NCBI RefSeq assembly: GCF_018739885.1
Contig: NZ_JADOES010000015.1
Span: forward strand, 1-64,000
From: Leptothoe spongobia TAU-MAC 1115
GTDB lineage: Bacteria > Cyanobacteriota > Cyanobacteriia > Phormidesmidales > Phormidesmidaceae
Length of the DNA: 64,000 nt
Reading direction: 5' to 3'
The position numbers were made by a program, and so were the translations under genes. Within the stretch, counting starts at the first letter, position 1. Every line of letters begins with the position of its first letter. Shown here piece by piece: positions 44,323 to 53,791 of the stretch. Below the pieces are notes generated by a model. It did not search any database, was not told the DNA's origin, and worked only from the letters and a program-made list of their open reading frames with translations.

Positions 44323-44409
44323 CCCCTCCTGGGAGGGGCTCCGGGGTGGGTGTCCGCTGGCGCTAACGATCGAAACCCACCCCGCCTCTGGCACCCCTCC
44401 CAGGAGGGG
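44323..44409. repeat. Nested inverted repeat between mntC and mntA
   Basis: CCCCTCCTGGGAGGGG (44323-44338) pairs exactly with 44394-44409, and inside it CGGGGTGGGT (44342-44351) pairs exactly with 44375-44384. Each outer arm is also nearly self-palindromic. A transcript could form a very stable hairpin of about 87 nt between the two cistrons. It may stabilise mntC mRNA, limit read-through to mntAB, or be a GC-rich mobile repeat. Confidence 0.8.
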
Positions 44410-44479
44410 ATAACTCTAGATTTTTTCGCTTTAACGAACTCTGAGATTTCATCCTTTGTCCTCTAGCCCTTAACCCACG

Positions 44480-45259
44480 ATGCGATCAGACACCTTTGGT
44501 ATCACCGTCGAGAACATCAGTGTTACTTACAGTAACGCTCATCTTGCCCTCTATAATGCCAGTTGCTATGTCCAGTCCGGTACTATAACTGGCCTTGTCG
44601 GTCCCAACGGTGGCGGTAAATCCACCTTGTTCAAAACCATCATGGGGTTTGTCAATCCTAACCAAGGTCGAGTTCACATTGATGGCCTCTCTGTAACAAT
44701 GGCGCAAAAGCGGCAGCTGATGTCCTATGTGCCTCAGGCGGATGACGTGGACTGGAACTTTCCAGTGAGTGTCGCCGATGTCGTCATGATGGGTCGCTAT
44801 GGCTATATGAATATGCTGCGGATTCCCGGTCGTGAGGATCGGCGTCAGGTGGCAGAAAGTTTAGAGCGTGTGGGGATGACGGACTTTTGTCATCGGCAGA
44901 TTGGGGAACTGTCCGGCGGTCAGAAAAAGCGGGCGTTTTTGGCACGGGCGATGGCACAAAATAGTCGGGTGATCTTGCTGGATGAGCCGTTTACTGGGGT
45001 GGATGTGAAAACTGAAAAGCGGATTGTGAATCTACTCATGCAACTGCGGGATGAGGGCCATACGATTTTGGTTTCGACCCATGATTTGGCGTCGATTTCT
45101 ACGTTTTGCGATCGCACTATCCTGCTCAATCGCACTATCCTTGCCGAAGGGACCACCGCCGATACCTTCACTGAAGAAAACCTATCGATGACCTTTGGTG
45201 GTCTGCCCCTTAGCAGTTTGACTCAGAAGCACTCCATCTCCCAACAGCATTATGAGTAA
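44480..45259 (+). CDS. mntA: Manganese ABC transporter ATPase
   Basis: 259 residues. Walker A GPNGGGKST (about 38-46), Q-loop YVPQADDVDW, signature LSGGQKKRAFLARAMA, Walker B VILLDEPFTGVD, and H-loop STHDLASIS are all intact. Length and the FTGVD motif fit the metal (Mn/Zn/Fe) branch. Two copies would power MntB. The gene starts 181 bp after mntC, across the nested inverted repeat, and overlaps mntB by 8 bp. Confidence 0.94.
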   Translation: MRSDTFGITVENISVTYSNAHLALYNASCYVQSGTITGLVGPNGGGKSTLFKTIMGFVNPNQGRVHIDGLSVTMAQKRQLMSYVPQADDVDWNFPVSVADVVMMGRYGYMNMLRIPGREDRRQVAESLERVGMTDFCHRQIGELSGGQKKRAFLARAMAQNSRVILLDEPFTGVDVKTEKRIVNLLMQLRDEGHTILVSTHDLASISTFCDRTILLNRTILAEGTTADTFTEENLSMTFGGLPLSSLTQKHSISQQHYE

Positions 45260-46157
45260 TCTCTGCGCTTTACCGCTACCTGTGTTGGGACTGCTATTGG
45301 AACCTATGTGGCAATGGTTACTAGAGCCTCTCCAGGCTGGCTTTATGGTCAAAGCCATTTGGGTGAGTGCGTTTGTCGGTGTTGTTTGTGCGGTACTTTC
45401 TTGCTACATCACCCTCAAGGGCTGGTCTCTGATGGGTGATGCGGTATCCCATGCCGTAGTGCCTGGAGTGGTGGTGGCCTATGCGCTTGGGCTACCTTTT
45501 GCGTTGGGGGCCTTTATCTTTGGCTTTGGCGCGACAGTCATCATTGGCTATGTAAAATCCCAAACGCGACTCAAAGAAGATGCCGTGATTGGTGTGATCT
45601 TTACTGGCTTCTTTGCGTTTGGTTTGGTCCTGGCTACAAAAATTCCCAGTAACGTAGACCTGTTTCATATTTTATTTGGCAATGTGCTGGGCATTTCCCA
45701 GTCAGATATTATTCAAACTCTGATTGCGGGCTTGGTCACGCTGGTAATTATTTTGCTGCGACGTAAGGATCTGTTGCTATTTTGCTTTGACCCCAACCAT
45801 GCCAAGGCTATTGGCCTCAATACTCAGCTGATGTATTACACGCTGCTGTCAGTTTTGGCCCTTACCATCGTCACAGCGTTACAAACCGCAGGTATTGTCC
45901 TCGTGGTTGCTATGTTGGTCACACCAGGGGCCACTGCTTATCTACTGACCGATCGCTTTGACCATATGCTAGCCATTTCTGTTGCTACCAGCGTTATTTC
46001 CTGTGTCTTAGGCACTTATCTGAGCTATCACCTAGATGTTTCTACTGGTGGCAGCATTGTTGTACTAATGACCATCCTGTTTGCTCTGGCGATGGTCTTT
46101 GCTCCCAAATACGGCATTCTGGGTCAAAAACTGAGACGTCAAATGCCTAGTGTATAG
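45252..46157 (+). CDS. mntB: Manganese ABC transporter permease
   Basis: 301 residues, about eight or nine membrane helices, of the ABC-3 metal permease family. Typical segments: LKGWSLMGDAVSHAVVPGVVVAY (the conserved cytosolic coupling region and metal-path helix), EDAVIGVIFTGFFAFGLVL and TAGIVLVVAMLVTPGATAYLL. The start overlaps the end of mntA by 8 bp, indicating translational coupling. With MntC and MntA it imports Mn2+ across the plasma membrane. Confidence 0.94.
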   Translation: MSNLCALPLPVLGLLLEPMWQWLLEPLQAGFMVKAIWVSAFVGVVCAVLSCYITLKGWSLMGDAVSHAVVPGVVVAYALGLPFALGAFIFGFGATVIIGYVKSQTRLKEDAVIGVIFTGFFAFGLVLATKIPSNVDLFHILFGNVLGISQSDIIQTLIAGLVTLVIILLRRKDLLLFCFDPNHAKAIGLNTQLMYYTLLSVLALTIVTALQTAGIVLVVAMLVTPGATAYLLTDRFDHMLAISVATSVISCVLGTYLSYHLDVSTGGSIVVLMTILFALAMVFAPKYGILGQKLRRQMPSV

Positions 46158-46204
46158 ATGATGTCATTGTTTACTGAGCTGAGTTGAAGCATGGCGTCTT
46201 CCCA

Positions 46205-48763
46205 TTAAGAAAGCTCCTTAGCGGCTAGTGCTCCTTTGGGATAGGCAATCCGCTTGTGGTTAAACTGTTGCCATACTTGGACAAACACGTTGGCAATGAC
46301 ATCCATATCTTTGCGAGTTAGGCAAGAATCAACCAGTTGCTTGTCTTTCCAGCGTGCGCGCAGGATTTTGTTAACCATGGCGTAGGCATCTTCAGCACAG
46401 GCTTCTTTGTTGAGCGATCGCAACGCCGCCTCACAAGAATCAGCCAGCATGACAATACCGGTTTCCGGTGATTGGGGGATAGGACCGTTATAGCGAAAAT
46501 CCTCATCTCGGACTTCCATCTCAGGATTTTGGCTAGCGATTTCCTGAGCTTGATAGTAGAAATAGCTGATTAGCATCGCTCCCTGATGTTCAGGTATAAA
46601 GGCCTGGATGGCTTTCGGCAAGCGATGCTTCTTGGCCATAACCAATCCTTCAGTAACGTGCTTTTTGATAATATCTGCACTGACCCAAGGGTCGTCGATT
46701 AAGTCATGTTTATTGGGGCCGCCCATTTGGTTTTCAATAAATCCAAGTGGATCATGCATCTTACCAATGTCATGGTACAAAGTCCCTGCCCGCACTAATT
46801 CTATGTTGTGACCGAGAGCACGGGCGGCAGCTTCTGCCAAGTTGGCTACAAACATCGTGTGTTGAAATGTGCCGGGGGCATCTGCGGCCAGTCTTTTGAG
46901 CAGAGGACGGTTGGGGTTAGATAGTTCTGCTAGACGAATGGGGGTCACCACATCGAAGAATGACTCCAAGTAAGGACTGACGCCTAGTGCAACAATGCTC
47001 CAGGCAATACCATAAGCGCCAAACAAGGCCGAGTCGCGTAGTACGGTGTACCACACAGAGGCAGCGACACTATTAAACATGAGGGTGAGTATCAGGTGGA
47101 TGAGGCCCTGGGTTAGACCGACGACGCCACCGAGAAGGGCAAATTCTTCTCGTGATCTCAACCGAGGTGCAATCCAAGCACCGACTAAAGCTGCACAGGC
47201 AGCCGCAAATAAGGGCAATACAGCCACAGACCCCCCTACTGGTAATAAAATCACCAGTAGGCCAATCGTTACGGTGGCCAAAATATAGCCGTAAAAGCTG
47301 CCCAGCAAGAGGCCTACAGCGGGTAGTCCCAGACCGGGTATTTTCAGGGCCATCAGCGCCGCTACGCTCACAATTACAGATAACACCAGTAGATGATCAC
47401 GCTGACGAAGCCCCCCTTTTTGCCAATGATCAACCCATAGCAATGTGCCCACACATGCGCTTACTAAAGCCCCAAAGCTAGAAAAACCTAGCCAGTTGAA
47501 TCGCCGTTGAGTCAGGTTAAAGTGATCGAGTAATACAAAATCACCTTGGGTGATGGTTTCGCCCTTGTTGACTATGGAATCGCCCTGCTCAATAGATACA
47601 GTGACTGTTTGAACTTCATTTTCGACCTGCTCCGCTCGCAGACGGGTTTGTTCCTGGTCTGCGATCAGATTAGGTTGTAAAACAGAGCTAACTATTTTGG
47701 CTGCTATTTCTTTCGCTATGGTTTCTTGGCCAATCAGTTCATCGCGATTTAGACCGACTAAAGGATCTAGTTGGAGCGTGCCTTGCAGCTGTGTATCAAT
47801 AGCTTGGTTCCATAGTGCAGTAGGCATCCCTTCGTGAATACCTTGCGTTAACATTCGATTTACTACTAAACGACTAGCTGTCTGGACAGACTGCCAATCA
47901 GCATCACTCAGCTCAAATAGTCTGTGATCTAATGGCTGAAGGCTACCACGCGTTGTCAGGTTCTCTAGCTTGAGTTTCGTGGTTGTATATTGTCGCCGAT
48001 GAGTATCCACTTGATTGCGGATTGCCTTGATAGATTGTAGTGATGTCCGTTCTCGTAACCGCACTAACTCGCCAAGTGCAATCCGTTGGTTGGTTTCCAG
48101 GGCATTAATCCGTATTTGTAGTGAACCATTGGTACCTTGCTGTAGAACAATATTGGTTAGTTCTGGTACCTGAGCTAAATCCCAAATCTCTTGCCAATCT
48201 TGGGGTGGTGCTTGGCGTAGGTAACGCTGTGTTCGACTGGATAGTTGAGCTGTGGATAGATAAGGAATGTTACCAGCCTCCTGCCGCAAACCAGTTCCTT
48301 GACCTAAAATACCGTTTGCTTCTTCCAGGATTGCTTTTGTTTTTTCTTGATCAATTTTTAGAATGATGGTTGAACCACTGCGAGCCGCTTGGCGGTTTTC
48401 CTCAGTGGTGATCATGTCTGGCAGGGTGGCATTGTAGGGAGCGATAAACGTATCGGTAGCGTGTGTCCCCACTGTTAATGCAGGCTGGTTATAAAAGCGT
48501 TGTCCTAAAATTGCAGTCAGTAGTAATACTGTCAGCAATATAGCTACCTGGGTTTGATTGAGGGGGGTATGACGTGAAATGACATACAGCCCCGTGGAGT
48601 GATTGCCTGACCGGGTAGACTGACGTATAGATGTGTTGGACTTTTGACGTATAGATGTAGAAAGCTCTGGCAACTGAGTTTTGCACCAGCCGACCGAAGT
48701 ACGCAAACGTTGCCAAATTGCTTTGACCATGAATGTCACCGACTGCATGAAAGGCCCCAACAA
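46205..48763 (-). CDS. pgpH: 7TMR-HD family phosphohydrolase (PgpH-type c-di-AMP phosphodiesterase)
   Basis: 852 residues. A first membrane helix at about 75-95 is followed by a large extracytoplasmic 7TMR-HDED region (about 100-385), then a seven-helix membrane domain (about 390-620), then a cytosolic HD domain (about 630-850). The HD domain has NLAEAAARALG, RAGTLYHDIGKMHDP, IIKKHVTEGLVMAKKHRLPKAI and FIPEHQGAMLISYFYY, with metal-binding His/Asp residues intact. In Listeria, PgpH degrades cyclic di-AMP; cyanobacteria use this messenger in dark survival and potassium control. The potassium transporter KtrB in this window belongs to a class regulated by c-di-AMP elsewhere, but a link is inference. 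Confidence 0.9.
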   Translation of the reverse strand: MLGPFMQSVTFMVKAIWQRLRTSVGWCKTQLPELSTSIRQKSNTSIRQSTRSGNHSTGLYVISRHTPLNQTQVAILLTVLLLTAILGQRFYNQPALTVGTHATDTFIAPYNATLPDMITTEENRQAARSGSTIILKIDQEKTKAILEEANGILGQGTGLRQEAGNIPYLSTAQLSSRTQRYLRQAPPQDWQEIWDLAQVPELTNIVLQQGTNGSLQIRINALETNQRIALGELVRLRERTSLQSIKAIRNQVDTHRRQYTTTKLKLENLTTRGSLQPLDHRLFELSDADWQSVQTASRLVVNRMLTQGIHEGMPTALWNQAIDTQLQGTLQLDPLVGLNRDELIGQETIAKEIAAKIVSSVLQPNLIADQEQTRLRAEQVENEVQTVTVSIEQGDSIVNKGETITQGDFVLLDHFNLTQRRFNWLGFSSFGALVSACVGTLLWVDHWQKGGLRQRDHLLVLSVIVSVAALMALKIPGLGLPAVGLLLGSFYGYILATVTIGLLVILLPVGGSVAVLPLFAAACAALVGAWIAPRLRSREEFALLGGVVGLTQGLIHLILTLMFNSVAASVWYTVLRDSALFGAYGIAWSIVALGVSPYLESFFDVVTPIRLAELSNPNRPLLKRLAADAPGTFQHTMFVANLAEAAARALGHNIELVRAGTLYHDIGKMHDPLGFIENQMGGPNKHDLIDDPWVSADIIKKHVTEGLVMAKKHRLPKAIQAFIPEHQGAMLISYFYYQAQEIASQNPEMEVRDEDFRYNGPIPQSPETGIVMLADSCEAALRSLNKEACAEDAYAMVNKILRARWKDKQLVDSCLTRKDMDVIANVFVQVWQQFNHKRIAYPKGALAAKELS

Positions 48764-49212
48764 CCAAGGCTGGTAATAATCAATCGATAGGAATATCGTT
48801 GATTGAGCAGCCTGCTAGCGTTAGACACCAGTGAAGAGGTTAAAGGGGACATTGTGTAGTCCCTAAGCACACCCGAGATGTCTTGAACAACTGAAATTCA
48901 ACGCTTTGGGGGAATAGGGCTAACTTACTAGGACGTTGGTCATACCCTTCTAGATTAGGTGTAGATGATTATCTATACATGTTCTAGAAGCGTCAACCTG
49001 AATCTCAGGATTCAGGACTAAAAAGTGACTGTTAACAACGCTGCACTCAGTCAGATTTGATAGTTGTCTGAGAAGAGGCTAAAGCAGTCGCTTTAGGTTA
49101 ACATTCTCCTCATTCAAAACTTTTAACTCGTGATCAGCAAACAGCGTTTGAAGATGCTTAGCGTACCCATCTAATTATTATACCTAGCTCTATTTGAGAG
49201 GATGACCGGAGC
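48764..49212. other. 449-bp intergenic region upstream of pgpH
   Basis: No gene visible. It contains one clear hairpin CTAAAGC-AGTC-GCTTTAG (49079-49096), which on the minus strand would follow the ADP-ribosylglycohydrolase-like gene and may end its transcript, and should hold the pgpH promoter. Confidence 0.5.
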
Positions 49213-50010
49213 TTACAAATCCAATGGTAATGTCTCAAAAGTATCTGAAATGCTTCTGATGCCAGCCCAGTCACGATAAATTTGCTCGGCTAGGTGGGTA
49301 ATGGCCTGTCTAGAATCGGAGGATAACAATAGTAGCCAAGGAGTTGGGATGACTGATATTCCTCCCCATGCTCCTAGTAAACAGCCGATAATTGTGAGGG
49401 TCGGCTGGGACATTTTTTGACTGCCTAAAGCTAATGCCAGATTTTCGCGATAGTTCAGGCATTGCCACATACTGAGAGTGATAAGGCCCCATGGGCCATC
49501 AAGGGGGGGCATCTCACTGATGGCTGTCAATGATGGTGAGGATAACCCTTTCATCCACTGATTGACTTTGGTGCTGACCACTGCCGGATAGTGAATTTTT
49601 TGATGATGTAAATGCTTGCATAATAATTGCCCTGGATGCCGAGTATCTAAGGGACACTGCATCATCCACTCTAGACTGTCCCCTAGGACATAGAGCACTT
49701 CCATCGTATCGACATTATTGTTGGAGGTGCCGATAGAGGCCGATATTAGATGTTGAGCTAACCACTGATGTCGGAATGTGCCGTTGTCATGGTGGTATAA
49801 CAGCCATGGCAACGCTGCTACGAGATGACTATTCGATCGTTGTAGGTCTGAGACTTGAGCCTTTGGGGTGTTAGTCTTCCATGACTGATAAAGTGTACTG
49901 TCGTTAATATTAGTAGGCCATCCAAATTGGTTGTTGCCGCCATAGTAATGTCCTATGTAACTTCCAACCAGGCTTCCTAGGAATCGATCGATGGTTGAAA
50001 TGGCTACCAT
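49213..50010 (-). CDS. Degenerate ADP-ribosylglycohydrolase-like protein
   Basis: 265 residues. The opening RFLGSLVGSYIGHYYGG and the C-terminal GCLLGAWGGISVIPTPWLLLL resemble the first and last helices of the ADP-ribosylglycohydrolase/DraG fold. The catalytic acids are missing: the GDAxG near the N-terminus reads GHYYGG, and there is no DDT motif. It is therefore probably inactive or a highly diverged member. Hydrophobic Trp/Leu-rich helices could also be membrane-associated. The assignment rests on fold-like patterns only; it might be a lineage-specific protein. Confidence 0.6.
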   Translation of the reverse strand: MVAISTIDRFLGSLVGSYIGHYYGGNNQFGWPTNINDSTLYQSWKTNTPKAQVSDLQRSNSHLVAALPWLLYHHDNGTFRHQWLAQHLISASIGTSNNNVDTMEVLYVLGDSLEWMMQCPLDTRHPGQLLCKHLHHQKIHYPAVVSTKVNQWMKGLSSPSLTAISEMPPLDGPWGLITLSMWQCLNYRENLALALGSQKMSQPTLTIIGCLLGAWGGISVIPTPWLLLLSSDSRQAITHLAEQIYRDWAGIRSISDTFETLPLDL

Positions 50011-50154
50011 GGTTTCCTTGATTCACGGGGGTAGACTTTTGGAACAGTGTCTTGAGACCTCTAAACTGTAATGCCTACAAATATCAAGTTCTCTGGACGC
50101 AATAGACATGCTATGCCATCTTAATGGTTGGTTTGAACTGGGTATTGAGTAAAA

Positions 50155-50898
50155 ATGCTCGATGTTCGTGCTCAAAAATTATGGTGTTTTTATCACATGG
50201 AACGTTGGGGCTTACATGCGATCGCTAATCTTTGGCTACTCGTAACGGTGTTAGGGGTTATGAAGACGCCTGTAGTAGCGGAAACGATTGCTGCATCTTT
50301 AGAACAAGCAGATAGCCTAAGTAATCAATCAACATTGCTTGCTCAGGCAGACGGTGTTTTAGTGCTGGGTGATTCAGGGGCTGCGGTTAAAGATGTGCAG
50401 GCCATGTTATCTCTGATGGGGTATTACTCCGGCGTAGTGGATGGTAACTATGGAGACGCCACTGCGGTGGCAGTAAGTCAATTTCAAACCGATGTTGGGC
50501 TAACTGCAGATGGTCTGGTAGGTCCTGCGACCTGGCAAAGATTACTACCGACACCGACCACACTTAATCAGCCCCAGACACCTAATCCTGTCGGTACTGC
50601 TGAACAGGAAGATCTTGGGGAGACGTCGAATTCGACGACTAGACCCAGTCCCGCACCGCCAGCAACTATTACTGCCTCCGGTACGGCTGGAGATTTGCCA
50701 GTGCTCAGGCTAGATGACTATGGTCCTGATGTCAGTACTTTGCAGCAAAGACTGGCAGCGCTTAACCTATATACTGGCTTAGTTGATGGGGTATTTGGAT
50801 TACAAACTGCAGAAGCTGTCGAACAATTCCAACGTCAGGCCGGATTGGGTGTTGACGGTGTTGTGGGACCAGCAACATGGGCAGAGCTTTTGAAATAA
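50155..50898 (+). CDS. Exported protein with two peptidoglycan-binding domains
   Basis: 247 residues. A signal peptide or anchor lies at residues about 20-42 (ANLWLLVTVLGVMKTPVVAE). Two PG_binding_1 domains follow: about 65-123 (LVLGDSGAAVKDVQAMLSLMGYYSGVVDGNYGDAT to VGPATWQRLLP) and about 181-246 (LRLDDYGPDVSTLQQRL to VGPATWAELLK). A Thr/Pro linker joins them. It probably binds the cell wall without its own enzymatic domain. The start could also be ATG at 50197, which would shorten the N-terminus by 14 residues and give a cleaner signal. Confidence 0.88.
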   Translation: MLDVRAQKLWCFYHMERWGLHAIANLWLLVTVLGVMKTPVVAETIAASLEQADSLSNQSTLLAQADGVLVLGDSGAAVKDVQAMLSLMGYYSGVVDGNYGDATAVAVSQFQTDVGLTADGLVGPATWQRLLPTPTTLNQPQTPNPVGTAEQEDLGETSNSTTRPSPAPPATITASGTAGDLPVLRLDDYGPDVSTLQQRLAALNLYTGLVDGVFGLQTAEAVEQFQRQAGLGVDGVVGPATWAELLK

Positions 50899-50952
50899 AA
50901 TCAGTACTCTTCACTTGCTTCATGCTGCTTAGGCTAGACCGATATCAAGAAC

Positions 50953-51261
50953 TTAATCGTTGGGAAGGTTAGCGATATCGAAAGCAGCTACATCAGTTTC
51001 TAGGAACTGTGACGGGGAGCTTTGCTCGTCTAAAACGAGAAATCCTGAAGGGTATTGCTCTTGGAATAACAATTCATTTTGGTGAATGTAAACCATATAG
51101 TCACTCATCAGGAAGTAAACACCCACCATAGCCGCTGCAGAAGAAGCCACCAGAAAACCTGCCAGCATTAGGGAAAACTCCTGACTGACCAAGGCCCTAT
51201 CCATAAGACGAAGGGCCCAAATAACTAAACCACTAACGATGGCTATGATTAAAAGCGTCAT
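50953..51261 (-). CDS. Small two-helix membrane protein, unknown
   Basis: 102 residues. Two hydrophobic helices lie at about 2-19 (LLIIAIVSGLVIWALRLM) and about 30-52 (LMLAGFLVASSAAAMVGVYFL), followed by a hydrophilic, acidic C-terminus. No family is recognised. It converges with the peptidoglycan-binding gene with 54 bp between and lies upstream of hisF on the same strand orientation; co-transcription with hisF is not implied as hisF lies upstream by 160 bp. Probably a real gene, given clear membrane topology and no overlap. Confidence 0.65.
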   Translation of the reverse strand: MTLLIIAIVSGLVIWALRLMDRALVSQEFSLMLAGFLVASSAAAMVGVYFLMSDYMVYIHQNELLFQEQYPSGFLVLDEQSSPSQFLETDVAAFDIANLPND

Positions 51262-51420
51262 CGATAAAAATGTAAGAGCAGGCCTTAAAAAATGAGATCA
51301 TCTTTTTACATATTGTAACAGAGCTATCATAAATGTGCCTGGCTCAGCAGAATTATTTTATGAAGGCAAAATGATGCCGCCAATCAGTCAAAATGCGAAT
51401 CGTGAGGCCAAGTTATGGCC

Positions 51421-52182
51421 TTAGGGCCTAACAACTACATCTTGCTGTGTTAAATAAGATTTAATTTCGGCAACGGTGAGTTGCCCATAATGCAATAGGG
51501 AGGCGAGTAGGGCTGCCTCTGATTGACCGGTAGTCAAGGCATCATAGATATGCTCACAGGTGCCAGCGCCCCCTGAGGCAATAACTGGAACATTCACGGA
51601 TGAAGCAATAGTGCGAGTCAGTTCTAAGTCGTATCCGGCTTTAGTGCCGTCAGCATCCATGCTGGTAATCAAGAGTTCACCGGCACCACGGTTGACGACA
51701 TCCTGTGCCCAGATAACGGCATCTAGACCTGTATTTTCTCGGCCACCGCGTACAAATACATCCCAGCCAGAGGCGTCGGGACGACGCTTGGCATCAATCG
51801 CGACAACAATGCACTGACTACCAAAACGCTGACTGGCTTCTTGGATAAAGTGAGGATTTCGTACGGCACCAGAGTTGATGCTGACTTTATCTGCGCCAGC
51901 GCGTAAAAGCTTTTTGATGGTGTCTACAGAATTAACACCACCGCCGACTGTGAGGGGAATAAACACCTGCTCAGCGGTTCGATGCACAACATCAAATATG
52001 ATGCTGCGATCTTCATGGGTAGCTGTGATATCTAGGAAAACTAGCTCATCTGCTCCAGCTTGATTGTAGGCTTGTGCCAGCTCAACCGGGTCACCAGCAT
52101 CTTGGAGCTCTACGAAATTAATTCCTTTTACAACGCGCCCTGCTTTGACATCCAGACAGGGCAAAATTCGCTTCGCCAGCAT
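51421..52182 (-). CDS. hisF: Imidazole glycerol phosphate synthase cyclase subunit
   Basis: 253 residues from the ATG at 52182 ([20 protein letters not shown]), the usual family start; in-frame ATGs at 52212 and 52272 would add atypical leaders. HisF is a TIM barrel that with HisH makes imidazole glycerol phosphate and AICAR in histidine synthesis. Catalytic Asp are in CLDVKAG (residue 11) and VAIDAKR (about 130). Phosphate-binding [14 protein letters not shown] and [14 protein letters not shown] are present. It is divergent from petP. Confidence 0.96.
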   Translation of the reverse strand: MLAKRILPCLDVKAGRVVKGINFVELQDAGDPVELAQAYNQAGADELVFLDITATHEDRSIIFDVVHRTAEQVFIPLTVGGGVNSVDTIKKLLRAGADKVSINSGAVRNPHFIQEASQRFGSQCIVVAIDAKRRPDASGWDVFVRGGRENTGLDAVIWAQDVVNRGAGELLITSMDADGTKAGYDLELTRTIASSVNVPVIASGGAGTCEHIYDALTTGQSEAALLASLLHYGQLTVAEIKSYLTQQDVVVRP

Positions 52183-52347
52183 AGGTATTTCGTAGGGATA
52201 GGCTACAGACATCGGGAATATTGGCTGGTTTGGCTCCAGCAACAGTTTTTTAGGATAGCTTACAAAGCGCAAGACACTGATAAACTGAGGGTTGGTTTTA
52301 ATTCTTAATATTCAGTAGTTTTATTTCAGAGAGGAGGGTCTTAGGGC

Positions 52348-52548
52348 ATGGCTTTGGATATCGGGCAAAAGGTGAAAGTTGTACGGGTAAGAGATCGAGT
52401 GTCTGATAGCGTTGCCAAGCGTCTAGGACAGGAGGGTACGGTTACCCAGTTCAAGATGGTGGATGGCAGTGGTGTTGGTGTTGTTGTGGAGTTCTCAGAT
52501 CAGTTTTCTAGCTGGTTCTTTGAGGATGAGCTGAAGCAAACTGCTTAG
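52348..52548 (+). CDS. petP: PetP-like cytochrome b6f small subunit (DUF2862)
   Basis: 66 residues. The sequence is all beta-strand-like, with GQKVKVVRVRDRVSDSVAKRLGQEGTVTQFKMVDGSGVGVVVEF and FEDELKQ, matching the DUF2862/PetP family (SH3-like fold). PetP is a soluble peripheral subunit of the cytochrome b6f complex that affects linear electron flow in cyanobacteria. An AGAGGAGGG ribosome site lies a few bases before the ATG. A terminator-like hairpin follows. Assignment is by remembered family resemblance. Confidence 0.8.
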   Translation: MALDIGQKVKVVRVRDRVSDSVAKRLGQEGTVTQFKMVDGSGVGVVVEFSDQFSSWFFEDELKQTA

Positions 52549-52590
52549 GCAGCATACTGCCTGAAGTTTTTATTGCTTATTTCTTGTTAG

Positions 52591-52618
52591 GGGTACCCCT
52601 GTTATGGGGTGCCCTTTG
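52591..52618 (+). terminator. Probable terminator of petP
   Basis: GGGTACCCC (52591-52599) pairs with GGGGTGCCC (52606-52614), 9 bp with one G-T, loop of 6 nt, then TTTGC. The T run is short. It separates petP from the ArsA-like gene. Confidence 0.55.
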
Positions 52619-52664
52619 CTGAGATTAGTGGTCAATAGAGTACTGATTTTTTTGATAGTCACTG

Positions 52665-53762
52665 ATGGCTTTAATTCTTACGTTTTTAGGTAAAGGGGGG
52701 AGCGGGCGTTCAACTTGCGCGATAGCAACCGCTAAAAAGCTATCGGCCCAGGGGCAGCGGGTATTATTGGTGACCGAAGATGCGGGTCCTGGTTTTTCTA
52801 TGGTGCTAGGGCATGAGGTGTTATCTGCACCAACATCAATTTCCAGTAATTTATGGTGTTGTCAACTGCAGTTTGCTCAACTGTTGGAGCAAAATTGGGA
52901 GCAGTTAAAAAAATTAGAAGCTGAATACTTGCGCGATCCCTTTTTTAAGGCAGTGTACGGTCAAGAACTCAGTTTGCTACCAGGTATGGACCAGGCCCTG
53001 TCGCTGAACGCGCTGCGAGAATATGACATCAGTGGTGATTATGATGTCATCGTGCATGATGGCTCTGGCGATCAGGCGAGTTTACGGATGTGGGGGATGC
53101 CAGCTGGGATTGATTGGTATTTTCGACGTTTTAAGCAAGTATTTCAGGCATCCCAGTTTTCTAAGGCTGTTATGCCCTTTGTTCAGCCGATTGCTGGTGC
53201 AGTACTCAGTGGTGGCCGAGGGTTTTCTGGTGATCTCTTTGATCAGCCGGAAGTCCAGGAAAGCACTAGCTTTGTGGGTCAGGGTGTGGCTGCGGTCAAA
53301 GACCCGATGAGGGTAAGGGCTTATTTGGTATCTAGTGGGGATGAGGTTGCGATCGCAACTGCCCGATATCTTTGGGGAGCGGCCCAGCAAATTGAAATGA
53401 CCGTAGCAGGTGTTTTTCTTAACCGAATCACGGACAATACTAAGCAGGACTTTGATCCACTGCCCGTGTACTCGCTACCTTCATACACCGGTGATTGGCA
53501 AGCTCAGATGAAAGTACTGCCAGATTATCTAACGATTCCAGCGGTTCCAGCCCCATTGGATATTGATTTGACAGCCAATACAGTACGGTTATTTTTACCC
53601 AGCTTTGATAAAAAACAGATTCAGCTGACTCAGTATGGACCAGAGGTCACGATTGAGGCTGGGGACCAACGTCGCAATTTAATCCTACCCAAGCCTTTAA
53701 AGGGACGTTCTGTAACCGGGGCTAAATTTCAAGCTGGTTATCTGATTCTGTCGTTTGGTTAG
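52665..53762 (+). CDS. ArsA/Get3-like ATPase with an Arg-substituted P-loop
   Basis: 365 residues. The deviant Walker A reads GKGGSGRST: signature Lys10 is kept, but the second Lys is Arg15. The switch-like VIVHDGSGDQASLRMWGMP stretch fits the ArsA/Get3 branch, and the C-terminal residues about 295-365 (IDLTANTVRLFLPSFDKKQIQLTQYGPEVTIEAGD) look like the ArsA HSP20-like beta domain. Relatives target tail-anchored membrane proteins or energise arsenite export; no ArsB is nearby. It is 26 bp upstream of chlG on the same strand, so a role with membrane or pigment proteins is possible but unproven. Confidence 0.82.
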   Translation: MALILTFLGKGGSGRSTCAIATAKKLSAQGQRVLLVTEDAGPGFSMVLGHEVLSAPTSISSNLWCCQLQFAQLLEQNWEQLKKLEAEYLRDPFFKAVYGQELSLLPGMDQALSLNALREYDISGDYDVIVHDGSGDQASLRMWGMPAGIDWYFRRFKQVFQASQFSKAVMPFVQPIAGAVLSGGRGFSGDLFDQPEVQESTSFVGQGVAAVKDPMRVRAYLVSSGDEVAIATARYLWGAAQQIEMTVAGVFLNRITDNTKQDFDPLPVYSLPSYTGDWQAQMKVLPDYLTIPAVPAPLDIDLTANTVRLFLPSFDKKQIQLTQYGPEVTIEAGDQRRNLILPKPLKGRSVTGAKFQAGYLILSFG

Positions 53763-53791
53763 TTCTTGCCTGTTTATCTCTATTAACTGTG

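Noticed and set aside
44323..44409. A CRISPR-like or attachment-site repeat
   Set aside because: It is a single nested inverted repeat, with no regular spacers and no integrase nearby.
47152..47481. A 109-codon plus-strand frame
   Set aside because: Antisense to the membrane domain of PgpH; hydrophobic segments of the true gene explain it.
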